Counted from the first letter of the stretch, positions 16,577 through 26,694 are shown. The stretch is 64,000 bases of DNA from Sphingopyxis sp. PET50 (GCF_025244705.1 NZ_CP104207.1:3224001-3288000); one strand, 5' to 3'. Notes: generated by a model not told the origin, from the letters alone. Program-made: numbers and translations.

Positions 16577-19141
16577 TCAGGGCACGATATTCACCAAACG
16601 GTCGGGGACCACAATCACCTTCTTGGGCGCCTTGCCGCCGAGCAGTTCGGCGATGCGCGGGCGCGCGAGCGCGGCGGCTTCGAGCGCAGCCCTGTCGGCG
16701 CCCTTGGCGGCGGTCATCGTATCGCGCAGCTTGCCCGCCATCTGGATCGCGATCGTCACCTCGTCGTCGACGAGCATCGCCGGATCGGCGGCGGGCCATG
16801 CGGCGTCGGCGATCATCGCGGTCGTGCGCTGGCCCTCGGGCAGCGCCGCCCAGGCTTCCTCGGCGAGGTGCGGCAGCATCGGCGCGACGAGCAGGATGAG
16901 CGTGCGGCACGCCTCGGCGCGCGTTGCCGACGGCGGCGCCTTTTCGATGTCGTTGGCGAGCGCATGGATCTTCGCCACCGCCTTGTTGAAACCGAGCGAT
17001 TCGATGTCGGCGGCGACGCCGGCGATCGTCTGGTGCAGCTTGCGCGCGAGGCCCTTGTCCTCCGCCCCGTCGCCGGTCTTTTCGGTGTCGCCGAAGATGC
17101 GCCAGAGCCGCTGGACGAAGCGCCACGCGCCCTCGATGCCCGCCTCGCTCCACGGCAGGTCGCGCTCGGGCGGGCTGTCGGACAGCATGAACCAGCGCGC
17201 GGCGTCGGCGCCATATTGGTCGAGGATGGCGTCGGGATCGACGACATTCTTCTTCGACTTCGACATCTTCACGACCCGGCCGACATCGACCGGCGCGCCG
17301 TCGGATTCGAGCGTCGCGCCGTCGGCGGTGCGGGCGACCTCGTCGGGGGTGAAATAGAGCGGCGGCAGGCCTTCGCCCTGCTCGCGGCTGTAGGTCTCGT
17401 GCGTCACCATGCCCTGCGTGAACAGGCTGGCGAACGGCTCCTCGATGTCGATCATCCCCAGCTTGTTGAGCGCGCGCGTCCAGAAGCGCGCGTAGAGCAG
17501 GTGGAGGATCGCATGCTCGATGCCGCCGATATACTGGTCGACGGGCAGCCAGCGGCGGATGACCTCGGGATCGAAGGGCTTATCGCTCGGGGCGCTGGCG
17601 AAGCGCAGGAAATACCAGGAGGAATCGACGAAGGTGTCGAGCGTGTCGGTCTCGCGCACCGCCTCGCCGCCGCATGACGGGCAGGCGACATGCTTCCACG
17701 TCGGGTGGCGGTCGAGCGGATTGCCGGGGACCGAGAAATCGGCGTCCTCGGGCAGCACGACGGGAAGCTGGCTCTTCGGCACCGGCACCAGACCGCACGC
17801 GTCGCAGTGGATGAAGGGGATCGGCGTGCCCCAATAGCGCTGGCGCGAGACGCCCCAGTCGCGCAGGCGCCACACGGTCGTGCCCTTGCCCCAGCCCTCA
17901 TGCTCGGCGCGCGCGATGACCGCGGCCTTCGCCTCGTCGATGCTCATGCCGTCGAGGAAGTGGCTGTTCACGAGGCGGCCGGGGCCGGTCCAGGCTTCGT
18001 CGCCGGTGAAATGCTGCCCGGTCTCCTCCCCGTCGGCGATCACGCGGTGCACCGGAAGCTCATATTTGCGCGCGAAGTCGAGGTCGCGCTGGTCGTGCGC
18101 CGGGCAGCCGAAGATCGCGCCGGTGCCATAATCCATCAGCACATAGTTCACGACCCAGACCGGCAGGTGCCAGTCGGGATCGAGCGGATGCTCGACCGAC
18201 AGCCCGGTGTCGAAACCCATCTTCTCGGCGGTGTCGATCTGCTCGGCGGCGGTGCCCTGACGCCGGCACTCCTCGATGAACGCCGCCAGTTCGGGGGCGT
18301 CCCTGGCGAGGCTCTCGGCCAGCGGATGGTCGGGCGAGATCGCCGCGAAGCTCGCGCCATAGAGCGTGTCGGGACGCGTCGTGAAGACGTCGAAGCCCGG
18401 CGCGCCGCCGGCGAGCCTGAAAGAGAATTCCAGCCCCTGCGACTTGCCGATCCAGTTTTCCTGCATCAGCCGCACCTTGTCGGGCCATTTGTCGAGGGCT
18501 TGCAGCCCTTCGAGCAGCTCGTCGGCGAAGTCGGTGATCTTCAGGAACCACTGCGACAATTTCTTCTTCTCGACCAGCGCGCCCGAGCGCCAGCCGCGGC
18601 CGTCGATCACCTGCTCGTTGGCGAGCACCGTCATGTCGACCGGATCCCAGTTGACGTAGCTGTGCTTGCGCGTGACCAGCCCCGCGGCGAACAGGTCGAG
18701 GAACAGCGCCTGTTCCTGCCCGTAATAATCGGGCTCGCACGTCGCGAGTTCGCGGCTCCAGTCGATCGCGAGGCCGAGGCGTTTCAGCTGCGCGCGCATC
18801 GACGCGATATTGTCGCGCGTCCAGCCGCCCGGATGGACGCCCTTTTCCATTGCCGCATTTTCGGCCGGCATGCCGAAGGCGTCCCAGCCCATCGGGTGCA
18901 GCACATCGTGCCCGGTCATCCGCTTGAACCGCGCCAGCACGTCGCCCATCGCATAGTTGCGGACATGGCCCATGTGGATGCGCCCCGAGGGATAGGGAAA
19001 CATCTCGAGGATATAGGCCTTGGGCCGTCCCTCTCCCTCAGCATCGGCCGAATCGCCGGTGGCGAAGCTGTTGGCGGCTTCCCACGCCGCCTGCCAGCGG
19101 GCGTCGGCGGCCAGAGCGCCAAAGCGCGGTTCGCGAGTCAT
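16577..19141 (-). CDS. leuS: Leucyl-tRNA synthetase
   Basis: An 854-residue class I aminoacyl-tRNA synthetase that charges tRNA-Leu. HIGH-type motif is [15 protein letters not shown]; the KMSKS loop is [15 protein letters not shown]. The editing domain (CP1) is between, with [12 protein letters not shown], and a zinc-finger-like [16 protein letters not shown] segment is present. The start [21 protein letters not shown] is normal. It heads the leuS-lptE-holA unit. The gene is intact. Confidence 0.97.
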   Translation of the reverse strand: MTREPRFGALAADARWQAAWEAANSFATGDSADAEGEGRPKAYILEMFPYPSGRIHMGHVRNYAMGDVLARFKRMTGHDVLHPMGWDAFGMPAENAAMEKGVHPGGWTRDNIASMRAQLKRLGLAIDWSRELATCEPDYYGQEQALFLDLFAAGLVTRKHSYVNWDPVDMTVLANEQVIDGRGWRSGALVEKKKLSQWFLKITDFADELLEGLQALDKWPDKVRLMQENWIGKSQGLEFSFRLAGGAPGFDVFTTRPDTLYGASFAAISPDHPLAESLARDAPELAAFIEECRRQGTAAEQIDTAEKMGFDTGLSVEHPLDPDWHLPVWVVNYVLMDYGTGAIFGCPAHDQRDLDFARKYELPVHRVIADGEETGQHFTGDEAWTGPGRLVNSHFLDGMSIDEAKAAVIARAEHEGWGKGTTVWRLRDWGVSRQRYWGTPIPFIHCDACGLVPVPKSQLPVVLPEDADFSVPGNPLDRHPTWKHVACPSCGGEAVRETDTLDTFVDSSWYFLRFASAPSDKPFDPEVIRRWLPVDQYIGGIEHAILHLLYARFWTRALNKLGMIDIEEPFASLFTQGMVTHETYSREQGEGLPPLYFTPDEVARTADGATLESDGAPVDVGRVVKMSKSKKNVVDPDAILDQYGADAARWFMLSDSPPERDLPWSEAGIEGAWRFVQRLWRIFGDTEKTGDGAEDKGLARKLHQTIAGVAADIESLGFNKAVAKIHALANDIEKAPPSATRAEACRTLILLVAPMLPHLAEEAWAALPEGQRTTAMIADAAWPAADPAMLVDDEVTIAIQMAGKLRDTMTAAKGADRAALEAAALARPRIAELLGGKAPKKVIVVPDRLVNIVP

Positions 19142-19170
19142 TCTTCTGCTACCCCGTTGTCATTCTGCCG

Positions 19171-19276
19171 TCATTGCGACCCCGGTGAAAGCCGGGGGAA
19201 GCAATCCAGAGCGGGTTACGCTACCCTGGATTGCCGCGTCGCCCCGGATCAAGTCCGGGCCTCCTCGCAATGACGA
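19171..19276. repeat. Intergenic hairpin repeat (TCATTGCGA...TCGCAATGA)
   Basis: Outer arms TCATTGCGA and TCGCAATGA enclose AATCCAG...CTGGATT and local hairpins CCCCGGTGAAAGCCGGGG and CCCGGATCAAGTCCGGG. It fills the leuS upstream gap. Confidence 0.75.
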
Positions 19277-19283
19277 GGCTTGC

Positions 19284-19745
19284 TTAACCTTCGAAGGCCG
19301 AGCGCCGCAGGTCGCGGGCGCGGGTGAGGATGATCTCCTCGAGCTTCTGCACCGTCGCCGCCTGCACCGGCGCATCGACCCAGGTGCCGTCCTGCGCGAC
19401 CTGGCGCGAGGCGGCGACGCGCAGCGCGTCGGCGCGCAGGTCGCGGTCGAGGATCGACACGGTGACCTTCATCCGCTCGTTCGGATTGCCGGGGTTCGCA
19501 TACCAGTCGGTGATGATCACCCCGCCCGACGAATCGGCCTGGAGCAGGGGCATGAACGACAGCGCGTCGAGCGACGCGCGCCACAAATAGCTGTTCACGC
19601 CGATCGTCGTGACCTGGCTGGCGGCAAGATCGGCGCGCGGCCGTTCCTTGCCCCCGCACGCCGAAAGGCCGAGCGCCGCGACGCCGAGAAGCGCGAGCGT
19701 GGCCGGACGGCGGCCGAAGGCGGCAAGGACGGAAAGCTTGGACAT
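19284..19745 (-). CDS. DUF3576 family lipoprotein
   Basis: A 153-residue envelope protein. The signal ends in a lipobox (LGLSACGGK); the mature part has the DUF3576 hallmarks TIGVNSYLWRASLDALSFMPL, DSSGGVIITDWY and the closing RARDLRRSAFEG. Function is unknown; the family is conserved in alphaproteobacteria and usually lies next to leuS, as here (142 bases upstream of the leuS start, same strand). ATG 19745 gives the signal peptide. Confidence 0.88.
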   Translation of the reverse strand: MSKLSVLAAFGRRPATLALLGVAALGLSACGGKERPRADLAASQVTTIGVNSYLWRASLDALSFMPLLQADSSGGVIITDWYANPGNPNERMKVTVSILDRDLRADALRVAASRQVAQDGTWVDAPVQAATVQKLEEIILTRARDLRRSAFEG

Positions 19746-20010
19746 GCCGGAACACCTTATAGTTCGGGCGCGGACGGGCGCCGCGCTTGCTGAATTTCCA
19801 GCGTCTCTATCGCCGTTGCCGCGCGGCGGCAAGCGCGGCAATCGGCTTGTTCGCGCCATTCATCGGGGAGTCAGCTTGGCGGTGCACTGTGCTCATCGCG
19901 CAACAGGCCCGTTAAAATCAGGCGCTAAAGATTTGCTTTCTCGCGAATCACTGGAAAAGTCCGCCTGTCGGGCCTATTGAGGGTTGGTACTGGGGTTGGA
20001 GTCGCAGACA

Positions 20011-20725
20011 ATGCCGCGCAGCAAGCGCCATTTCTGGAAAGCAGGGGTCGTCGTTCTGGCGGCCGTTCCACTTGCCCTGCCCCCCGCGATCGCCGCGATG
20101 AGCCGCGCCGACCGCATCCGCGAAACCTCGCTGTCCGACACGCTGCTGGGCCAGTTCACCCCCGCGTCGGGCGATCCGCGGCTGATCGCGCGCTATGCCA
20201 AGGTGTCGGCCGACGCGCGCCGCAGCTTCGTGTTCACGCCGACGCTGACCGGAGAGAATCGCCAGAACCGCGCGATCACCGTGGTGATCTCGCGCCCGCG
20301 ACGATGCGTCGAGCGCGGGCATGACCGCCGCGCTGGCGCAGGGCCGCAAGGCCCCGGTCGCGATTACCCCCGTCGCCTATAATCTGGGCGCGTCGGTCGG
20401 CTTCGAGAAATTCGTGACCCCGGCGCTGCCGCGCGGGGTCGACCTGCGCAACCTGCCGGAGGCGAAGGCGCCCGAGCAGAATGAAAAGAAATCGCGCTTC
20501 GCGACCAGGATGCTCGCTCGCCCGAGCGATCCCGCCGGCGCCCCCGACCGCCTGACCGCGCCGGGCGACGACCAGTCGGTCGATGTCGTCAGCAGCTATC
20601 GCCTGACCAAGAATCTCGATGTCACCGCGGGCGTTCGCTACAAGAGCGAGGACAGCGTCCAGCCGCTGACCGATGCGCGCCGGGACAGCCAGGCGGTCTA
20701 CGTCGGCACCGCCTTCCGCTTCTAA
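20011..20725 (+). CDS. Conserved hypothetical secreted protein (one frameshift)
   Basis: About 237 conceptual residues; I do not recognise the family by name. An N-terminal signal (HFWKAGVVVLAAVPLALPPAIAA) is followed by SLSDTLLGQFTPASGDPRL and a second half with AYNLGASVGFEKFVTP, SSYRLTKNLDVTAGVRYKSEDS and a C-terminal VYVGTAFRF. Alternating polar/aromatic strands and the final Phe suggest an outer-membrane or periplasmic beta structure. The frame changes near 20301; removing one A in CGCG[A]CGATG joins the halves. The stop interleaves with that of the convergent TenI-like gene (CTAA). Confidence 0.7.
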
Positions 20726-21318
20726 AGCTTCGCTCGGCGTTTCGCCGCTTTTTCCAGCCAATGATCGATCGCCGCCCAGCCAGGGGTGCTTCCGCTCGCC
20801 TTTGCGATGCGATGAAGCGTGCGCGCCCGTGCCGGGGTGAGCCCACCGAGAGCGACGGGCTGTGCACCGGCCAGGCGCGCGAGGCGCAGCCAGGCCGCGC
20901 GGCCGAGCGCAGGCGCACCGGGATGCGACCGCGTCGGATGGAGCGGCGAGACGAAGGCGAGGTCGGCACGGGCGCGGCGCGCGGCCCGTGCTTCCGCTGC
21001 ATCATGGACGGGCATCGACACGATGAGGCCGAGACGATGCGCCTGTGCCGCCTGCGCCGCGTGCGACTGGCGCAGGTGGGCGCCGTCGGCCCCCCAGCGC
21101 CGCGCCAGCGCCGGTGGCCCGGCCAGCAGCAGCAGGTGCCCGGTTCGCGCGAGACGGCGGGCGAGGCGCCAGCGCTTACCCGGCGCCAGTGCGTCGTGGC
21201 GCAGCACGATCCCGCTCCCCGGCGGCAGGCTCGATATCGCCGCCAGCACCGCATCGCCGAGCCGTGCGTCGGTGAACAGCCAGATCTGCGGCAGGGGAGA
21301 GGGGTGGCGCGCGCGCAT
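20722..21318 (-). CDS. Thiamine phosphate synthase/TenI-like protein
   Basis: A 198-residue protein with the TIM-barrel pattern of ThiE/TenI: IWLFTDARLGD, GSGIVLRHDALAPGKR, HLLLLAGPPALARRWGADGAHL, RADLAFVSPLHPTRSHPGAPALG and PVALGGLTPARARTL. The SPLHPTRSHPG and ALGG motifs are characteristic. Several ThiE phosphate-binding residues look changed, so it may not make thiamine phosphate. The start is ATG 21318. It is divergent from yggS. Confidence 0.8.
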   Translation of the reverse strand: MRARHPSPLPQIWLFTDARLGDAVLAAISSLPPGSGIVLRHDALAPGKRWRLARRLARTGHLLLLAGPPALARRWGADGAHLRQSHAAQAAQAHRLGLIVSMPVHDAAEARAARRARADLAFVSPLHPTRSHPGAPALGRAAWLRLARLAGAQPVALGGLTPARARTLHRIAKASGSTPGWAAIDHWLEKAAKRRAKL

Positions 21319-21380
21319 CGGCTTTCCTATAGGCGCGTCGCCGCCGCGCGCAACGCGCAGGGGCAAGCGAAGGAAGAGCG

Positions 21381-22044
21381 ATGGAAGACGCAGCGCAGCG
21401 ATTGGCCGGGGTCGAAGCGGGAATCGCCGCCGCGGCGGCGCGCGCGGGCCGCAAGCCGGGCGAGGTCCGGCTGATCGCGGTATCGAAGACGCACGACGCC
21501 GCCGCGATCCGCCCGCTGATCGCCGCCGGGCAGCGTCATTTCGGCGAGAATCGCGTCCAGGAGGCGGCGGGCAAATGGCCCGCGCTGCGCGCCGAGACGC
21601 CCGATATCGTGCTGCACCTGATCGGCCGAGCTGCAATCGAACAAGGCCGAGGAGGCGGTGGCGCTGTTCGACGCGATCCATTCGCTCGACCGGCCGTCGC
21701 TGGTGCAAGCACTCGCCGGGGCGTGCGCCAGGGCGGGCAGGCAACCGCAACTGTTCGTTCAGGTCAATATCGGCGACGAGGCGCAGAAGGGCGGCGTTGC
21801 GGTCGCCGGCCTGCCCGCGCTGCTGGCCGAGGCGGCGGACGCGGGCCTGCAGATCGACGGCCTGATGGCGATCCCCCCCGCCGATGTCGCGCCGACGCCC
21901 TATTTCGCGCTGCTCGACGAACTGGCGGAACGCCACGGCCTGCCGCTGCGCTCGATGGGGATGAGCGGCGATTATGAAACCGCGGTGATGCTGGGCGCGA
22001 CGCATGTGCGGGTGGGCACGGCGCTGTTCGGGGCGCGGGGGTAG
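21381..22044 (+). CDS. yggS: YggS family PLP homeostasis protein (one frameshift)
   Basis: A 220-residue cytosolic protein that binds pyridoxal phosphate and keeps its pool balanced. The PLP lysine motif LIAVSKTHDA, GQRHFGENRVQEA, LHLIGxLQSNKA, LFVQVNIGDEAQKGG and LSMGMSGDYETAVMLGATHVRVGTALFG (here RSMGMSGDYE) are all visible. The A at 21629 in GGCCG[A]GCTG shifts the frame inside IGRLQSNK; without it the gene is complete. Probably a consensus error. Confidence 0.93.
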
Positions 22045-22060
22045 AGGCGCCGGGGCGGTG

Positions 22061-22358
22061 GTGGCGGGTTTCGGGCGGGAGCGGACGCAGGCTTATCGGC
22101 GGCACCGAAGGCGCAGTGCGCCGACGTGGGTGAGATTGATTTCGCACAAAGGCACAAAGGCACGAAGATGTCGTGCTTGCCGCGAAGCGGCTTTACCTCT
22201 TGGGCCTCGTCAAAGCATCGACGTCGATGAGGAGGCGGCCTTTCGGCCGCGAACGGCCCTCTTCGTGCCTTTGTGCCTTTGTGCGAAACAAAATATCCGC
22301 CCCATCAGCCTCGAACAACGCTTGCTGAGCGCGTCGCCAAACGTCCGCCTCCCACCCC
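22061..22358. repeat. Long intergenic repeat, copy 2 (inverted copy of 2060-2353)
   Basis: Reads on this strand as the reverse complement of the unit at 2060-2353: it begins CGGGCGGGAGCGGACGCAGG, passes through the GCACAAAG octamer arms (22144-22166 and 22262-22285), and ends at CCAAACGTCCGCCTCCCACC. The middle loop differs. It fills the gap between yggS and the DUF4402 gene. Confidence 0.85.
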
Positions 22359-22373
22359 GAACCGGCCCTTCCC

Positions 22374-22889
22374 CTATTGATACTCCACCATCACCGGAAT
22401 CCGCCCGCGATAGTCGCCGTCGTCGAGCCCCGCGATCTGCAGCCGCCCGCCGAAGCGGAACCGCAACCGCCCGTCGGGGCCGAGCCGCGGCGCGGCGCCG
22501 AGGTCGGTGACGAGGCCCGAGACGCGCGCGCTGCGCCCGCGACCCGATTCGAGATCGACGCTCGTCGGCAGGATGACGCGGACCGCGGCGCCGGGTTCGC
22601 CGGTCACCGTGACGGTGCCGGTGACCGCGAAGCCGCCGAGATCGACAACGTCGCCGCGCAGGCGGCGGGCGCCCGACAGCGGGTCGAGTTCGACCTCTCC
22701 CCCCATGGCGCCGGCCGCGACGCGGCCCATGTCGAGCTGGGTTTCGACCTCGACGCGCAGCGGCGCTTCGGGCTTGCGGGCCGCAAGGCCGGTCGCGCCG
22801 CCGTCCGGCCCGCAGAGCAGGCATTGCGCCGCCGCGCCCGCGGGCGCCGCCAGCAACAGGGCGAAGGCAAGGAAGAGGCGCGGTCCCAC
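22374..22889 (-). CDS. DUF4402 domain secreted protein
   Basis: A 171-residue protein. The signal MGPRLFLAFALLLAAPAGAAAQ precedes a beta-rich DUF4402 domain: LDPLSGARRLRGDVVDLGGFAVTGTVTVTGEPGAAVRVILP, then DGRLRFRFGGRLQIAGLDDGDYRGRIPVMVEYQ, where the GxYxGxxxVxVxYQ ending is diagnostic. A Cys pair (CLLC) follows the signal. The family is found in surface or pilus-like proteins; role unknown. No operon partner. Confidence 0.85.
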   Translation of the reverse strand: MGPRLFLAFALLLAAPAGAAAQCLLCGPDGGATGLAARKPEAPLRVEVETQLDMGRVAAGAMGGEVELDPLSGARRLRGDVVDLGGFAVTGTVTVTGEPGAAVRVILPTSVDLESGRGRSARVSGLVTDLGAAPRLGPDGRLRFRFGGRLQIAGLDDGDYRGRIPVMVEYQ

Positions 22890-22937
22890 GCCTTTGCGAT
22901 AGGCCGGTCATGGTTAAGCCGCGGTAAATCCTCCATA

Positions 22938-23060
22938 CCCTCCCCTTCAGGGGAGGGCAGCGAGACTTACGAACTTGTTCGTTAGTCGCAGCGGGTGGGG
23001 GCCAGCAGCCTTGCGCCTCCCGACAGGCCCCACCCCAACCCCTCCCCTGAAGGGGAGGGG
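22938..23060. repeat. Intergenic inverted repeat (CCCTCCCC family, sister at 55836)
   Basis: Ends CCCTCCCCTTCAGGGGAGGG and CCTCCCCTGAAGGGGAGGGG are each palindromes and complement one another. The inner block AGCGAGACTTACGAACTTGTTCGTTAGTCGCAGCGGGTGGGGGCC is identical at 55855-55900. It stands just ahead of the polyketide operon. Confidence 0.9.
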
Positions 23061-23108
23061 CTTTTGATATCCGCTGGCTTGCTTCCCGCTTTTGATCCAA
23101 ACAGCGCC

Positions 23109-24192
23109 ATGCCCCCCGCTCCCTCCGCCCGGCTCAACGCGCTCGCCACCGCGGCGCCCGATCACGATATCCATCGCGCCTTCATCGACTGGGCGACGCC
23201 GCGGCTCGCCGACGAGCGGGTGCGCGCGATCTTCGCGCGCATGGCGGCGCGGTCGGGCATCGACCATCGCTGGTCGGTGCTGCCGCCCGCCGAAGGTGGC
23301 GGGTCGCCGGTGGCGCCGGGCGGTTTCTACGACGTGCCCGGATTGCCGCCGACCTCGGCGCGCATGGCGGCCTATGCCGATCATGCCCCCGCGCTGGCGT
23401 TGCGGGCGATCGCCAAGCTGGGCGATGCCTTCGACCCGGCGCGGGTGACGCATCTGGTGGTGGCGAGCTGCACCGGCTTCGTCGCGCCGGGGATCGACCA
23501 GATTGTCGCGAGAAGGCTGGGGCTGGCGGCGACGGTCGAGCGGGTGCTGATCGGCTTCATGGGCTGCTACGCCGGGGTCACCGCGCTGCGCAACGCGCGG
23601 CATATCGTGCGGTCGGAGCCCGATGCGGTGGTGCTGGTGGTGAGCGTCGAGCTGTCGACTTTGCACCTGCAGCTCGCCGACGCGCCCGAGCCTTTGCTTG
23701 CGATGCTCCAGTTCAGCGACGGCGCGGCGGCGGGAATCGTGTCGGGCGACGCCGGGGGACTCGAACTCGGCGAAGGGCGCAGCCTCGCGCTCGAGGACAG
23801 CGAAGCGCTGATCCGCTGGGACATCGGCGACACCGGATTCGCGATGCATTTGTCGGGCGAGGTGCCGGGGCGGCTGCGCGCGGCGCTCGGCGCACCGGGG
23901 GTGCAGGCGCAGCTTTTCGATGGCGATGCGCCGCCGCCGCTGCTCGCGGTCCACAGCCGGCGGGCGCTCGGTGCTCGACGCGGTCGAGGCGGCGCTGCAC
24001 GTACCCCCCGGCGCGCTCGCCGACAGCCGCGCGGTGCTCGCGGCGTGGGGCAATATGTCGTCGGCGACGATCCTGTTCGTGCTCGCGCGGATGATCGAGC
24101 GGCAGGCGAAAGGCGAGGGGATCGCGATCGCCTTCGGCCCCGGCCTCGCCGCCGAAGCGATCCGCTTCACCGCGCCCGACCCGGCAAGATGA
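23109..24192 (+). CDS. Type III polyketide synthase (one frameshift)
   Basis: A 360-residue chalcone/stilbene-synthase-type enzyme that extends an acyl-CoA starter with malonyl units and cyclises it. The catalytic triad positions are visible: Cys in VVASCTGFVAPG, His in the LLAVHxGGRSVLDAVE block, Asn in VLAAWGNMSSATILF. GFMGCYAGVTALRNAR and the end GLAAEAIRF also fit. An extra base at 23955 (CAC[A]GCCGGC) shifts the frame at the catalytic His; removing it gives HAGGRSVLDAVEAALHVPPG. ATG 23109 was chosen as the first Met before the conserved start. The stop overlaps the methyltransferase start (ATGA). Product class by analogy: alkylresorcinol or alkylpyrone. Confidence 0.92.
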
Positions 24193-24903
24193 ATCCCTTC
24201 ACCAGCCTCGCCGCGCCGATCGAGGCCGAGGAGGAGATGGACGCGGCCGGGCTGGCGCCCGAACGCTATGCGAGGGTGCTCGCCGACCTGTCGCGGATCA
24301 ACGCGCTGACGCTCGCGGCGCGGCCGACGCTCGGCTTTCTGGAGCGGGTGCGGGCGCGCGAGGTCGGCGGCCGGCCGTGGCGGATCCTCGACGTCGGCTT
24401 CGGCGCGGGCGACATGCTGGCGCGGGTCGCGCGCTGGGGCGCGGCGCGCGGGGTCGCGCTCGACCTCGCCGGGGTCGACCTCAACCCCAAGAGCGCGCCC
24501 GTCGCCGCGGCGCGGCTCGGCGGGCGGGCGCATCTGGTCACCGGCGATTATCGCGATCTGGCGGGCGAGGGGTGGGACATCATCCTGTCGAGCCTCGTCG
24601 CCCATCATATGACGCCCGGTCAGCGCACCGGATTTCTGCGCTTCATGGAGGCGGAGGCGGCGCGCGGGTGGCTGGTCAACGACCTCCACCGTCCGGCGCC
24701 TGCCCTTTGCGGGCTATCCGTTGCTCGCGGCGCTGGCCTTCGTCGATCCGATCGTGCGGCGCGACGGGCAGCTTTCGGTCGGGCGCGCCTTCCGCCGCGC
24801 CGAATGGGCGGCGATGCTGGGCGAAGCGCTGCCCGATGCCGCAGAGGGCTGCCGCATCTTCCGCAGCTTTCCCTATCGGCTGTGCGTCGAGCGGGTGCGG
24901 TGA
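24189..24903 (+). CDS. SAM-dependent class I methyltransferase (one frameshift)
   Basis: About 237 residues. The SAM-binding motif I is ILDVGFGAGDMLARVARWG, followed by LDLAGVDLNPKSAPVA (acidic motif II) and WDIILSSLVAHHMTPGQ (motif post-II). The C-terminal part FAGYPLLAALAFVDPIVRRDGQLSVGRAFRRAEW is typical of methyltransferases that accompany type III polyketide synthases. A T at 24692 (CACCG[T]CCGGCG) breaks the frame; removal yields LHRRRLPFAGYP. Start and stop overlap both neighbours (ATGA, GTGA), so the three genes are translationally coupled. Confidence 0.88.
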
Positions 24904-25982
24904 ACGACGCGATCGTCGTCGGCGCTGGACCGGCGGGAGCCGCGGCGGCGATCGGGCTGGCGCGCGCGGGCGCCAAGGTCCTGCTGATCGAGCGGAGCCG
25001 CGAGACGGGCGACGCGCTGTGCGGCGGATTTTTGAGCTGGCAGTCGCTGGCGCGGCTGAAGGCGCTGGGGATCGAAGCCGACGGGCTGGCCGGGCAGACG
25101 GTGCGCCGGGTGCGGTTGTTTGCGGGTTCGGCGCGCAGCGAGACGATGCTGCCCGCGGCGGCGATGGGGGTATCGCGGCATCGGCTCGATTCGGCGTTGC
25201 AGGCCGTCGCCGTGGCGGCCGGCGCGAGGCTGGAGCGCGGGGTCCAGGCCACCGGGATCGACGGCTATGCGGTTCAGACCCGCGACGGCGCGGCGCTGGC
25301 GGCGCCGTCGCTCTTCCTCGCGGCGGGCAAGCATGGCTTTCGCGGCTTTCCGCGCGAACCGGCCGCATGGCAGCGCGCCGACCCGGTGATGGGTCTCCGG
25401 CTGCGGATGCCGCCGCACGCCGCGCTCGACCGGCTGGTCGGCGATGCGGTCGAGCTCCATCTGTTCGAGCGCGGCTATGCCGGGCTGGTGCGGCAGGAGG
25501 ACGGCAGCGCCAACCTGTGCCTCGCGGTCCACAAGTCGCGGCTCGACGGCCCGCCCGAAGCCTTGCTGCGCGCATTGGGCGGGGAGAACCCGCAGCTCGG
25601 CGAACGGCTGGCCTTCGCCGACTGGAGCGCCGCCATCGATGCGATCGGGCATGTCCCCTATGGCTGGCGGAGCGGCGTCACGACGCCGGGGCTGTTCCGG
25701 CTCGGCGACCAGGCGGGGGTGATCCCCAGCCTGGCGGGCGAGGGCATGGGCATCGCGCTCGCCAGCGCCGCGGCGGCGGTGGCGGCATGGCGGCACGGCG
25801 GGGCGAGATCGGCGCCCGATTATCAGGCCCGGCTGGCGGCGCGGATGGCGCGGCCCTTTGCGCTGGCGAACATGGTATGGCGGCTCGGCGAACGTCCGTG
25901 GACGGCGAGCATGGTCACGTCATGCGCCGCGGCCTTTCCCTGGCTCGTTCGCCTGACGTCGCGAGCCACCCGTCTCGGCTGA
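24900..25982 (+). CDS. FAD-dependent oxidoreductase (geranylgeranyl-reductase/hydroxylase-like)
   Basis: A 360-residue flavoprotein. The FAD Rossmann motif is IVVGAGPAGAAAAIGLARAG; a second FAD-contact motif is GLFRLGDQAGVIPSLAGEGMGIALASA. CGGFLSWQSLARLKALG is typical of this subgroup beside type III synthases. It likely hydroxylates or reduces the polyketide product. GTG 24900 overlaps the methyltransferase stop. The gene is intact, unlike its two upstream partners. Confidence 0.88.
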   Translation: MNDAIVVGAGPAGAAAAIGLARAGAKVLLIERSRETGDALCGGFLSWQSLARLKALGIEADGLAGQTVRRVRLFAGSARSETMLPAAAMGVSRHRLDSALQAVAVAAGARLERGVQATGIDGYAVQTRDGAALAAPSLFLAAGKHGFRGFPREPAAWQRADPVMGLRLRMPPHAALDRLVGDAVELHLFERGYAGLVRQEDGSANLCLAVHKSRLDGPPEALLRALGGENPQLGERLAFADWSAAIDAIGHVPYGWRSGVTTPGLFRLGDQAGVIPSLAGEGMGIALASAAAAVAAWRHGGARSAPDYQARLAARMARPFALANMVWRLGERPWTASMVTSCAAAFPWLVRLTSRATRLG

Positions 25983-25984
25983 GT

Positions 25985-26207
25985 GGAAGATTCGCGCAGA
26001 GGACGCAGAGGGCGCAGAGATTTTTTGTTCACGCGGAGACGCGGAGAGATCGTTCTCGCCGCGAAGCGGCTCTCTCCTTGCAACCTTGCGTCCTTCGACG
26101 CCTTCGAGAAGGAATGGGGCCTATCGGCTCGAGAGTCCTTCTCCGCGCCTCCGCGTCTCCGCGTGAACCAAATCTTCTTTCTCTGCGCCCTCTGCGCGAG
26201 ATCTTCC
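25985..26207. repeat. Nested octamer/nonamer-arm palindrome
   Basis: Outer arms are made of CGCAGAGGA-type nonamers (25991-26019 against 26180-26200) and inner arms of ACGCGGAG octamers (26027-26047 against about 26138-26166). Order is B-A-A'-B', a hairpin within a hairpin. It fills the gap between the flavoprotein gene and msrB. Confidence 0.85.
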
Positions 26208-26286
26208 CATAGCCGGCGTTCGGTCCGAAACCCTTGCACCCTCCCCGCTCCGACCCGATATTGGCGGCAACGAAGGAGATCATCCG

Positions 26287-26694
26287 ATGACCGATCCCGA
26301 TACCAGCAAGTCCCTCGACCCCATGGCGCATTATGTGCTGCGCGAGGGCGGCACCGAGCGCGCCTTCACCGGCAAATATACCGACCATAAGGGCGACGGC
26401 GTCTATCGCTGCGCGGGCTGCGGCGAACCCCTGTTCGACAGCCGCACCAAGTTCGACAGCGGGTCGGGCTGGCCGAGCTATACCGCGCCCGCCACGGGCG
26501 GCGCGGTGACCGAGCTGACCGATACCAGCCACGGCATGATCCGCACCGAGGTGCGCTGCGCCCGATGCGAAGGCCATCTGGGACATGTCTTCCCCGACGG
26601 CCCCGGACCGACGGGCCTGCGCTATTGCATCAACAGCGCGGCGCTTGACTTCGCGGACCGCTCGCCGGATGACGCCAGGACCGGCGAGGGCTGA
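26287..26694 (+). CDS. msrB: Peptide-methionine (R)-S-oxide reductase
   Basis: A 135-residue repair enzyme that reduces methionine-R-sulfoxide in proteins. Two zinc CxxC pairs (CAGCGE, CARCEGH), the substrate block [18 protein letters not shown] and the catalytic RYCINSAAL are all present. AAGGAG precedes ATG 26287 at a normal distance. Single-gene unit. Confidence 0.96.
   Translation: MTDPDTSKSLDPMAHYVLREGGTERAFTGKYTDHKGDGVYRCAGCGEPLFDSRTKFDSGSGWPSYTAPATGGAVTELTDTSHGMIRTEVRCARCEGHLGHVFPDGPGPTGLRYCINSAALDFADRSPDDARTGEG

Noticed and set aside
23109-24903. Polyketide cassette as decayed because two of three genes are broken
   Set aside because: Each break is one base and of the same kind as elsewhere; the third gene and the coupling overlaps are intact.
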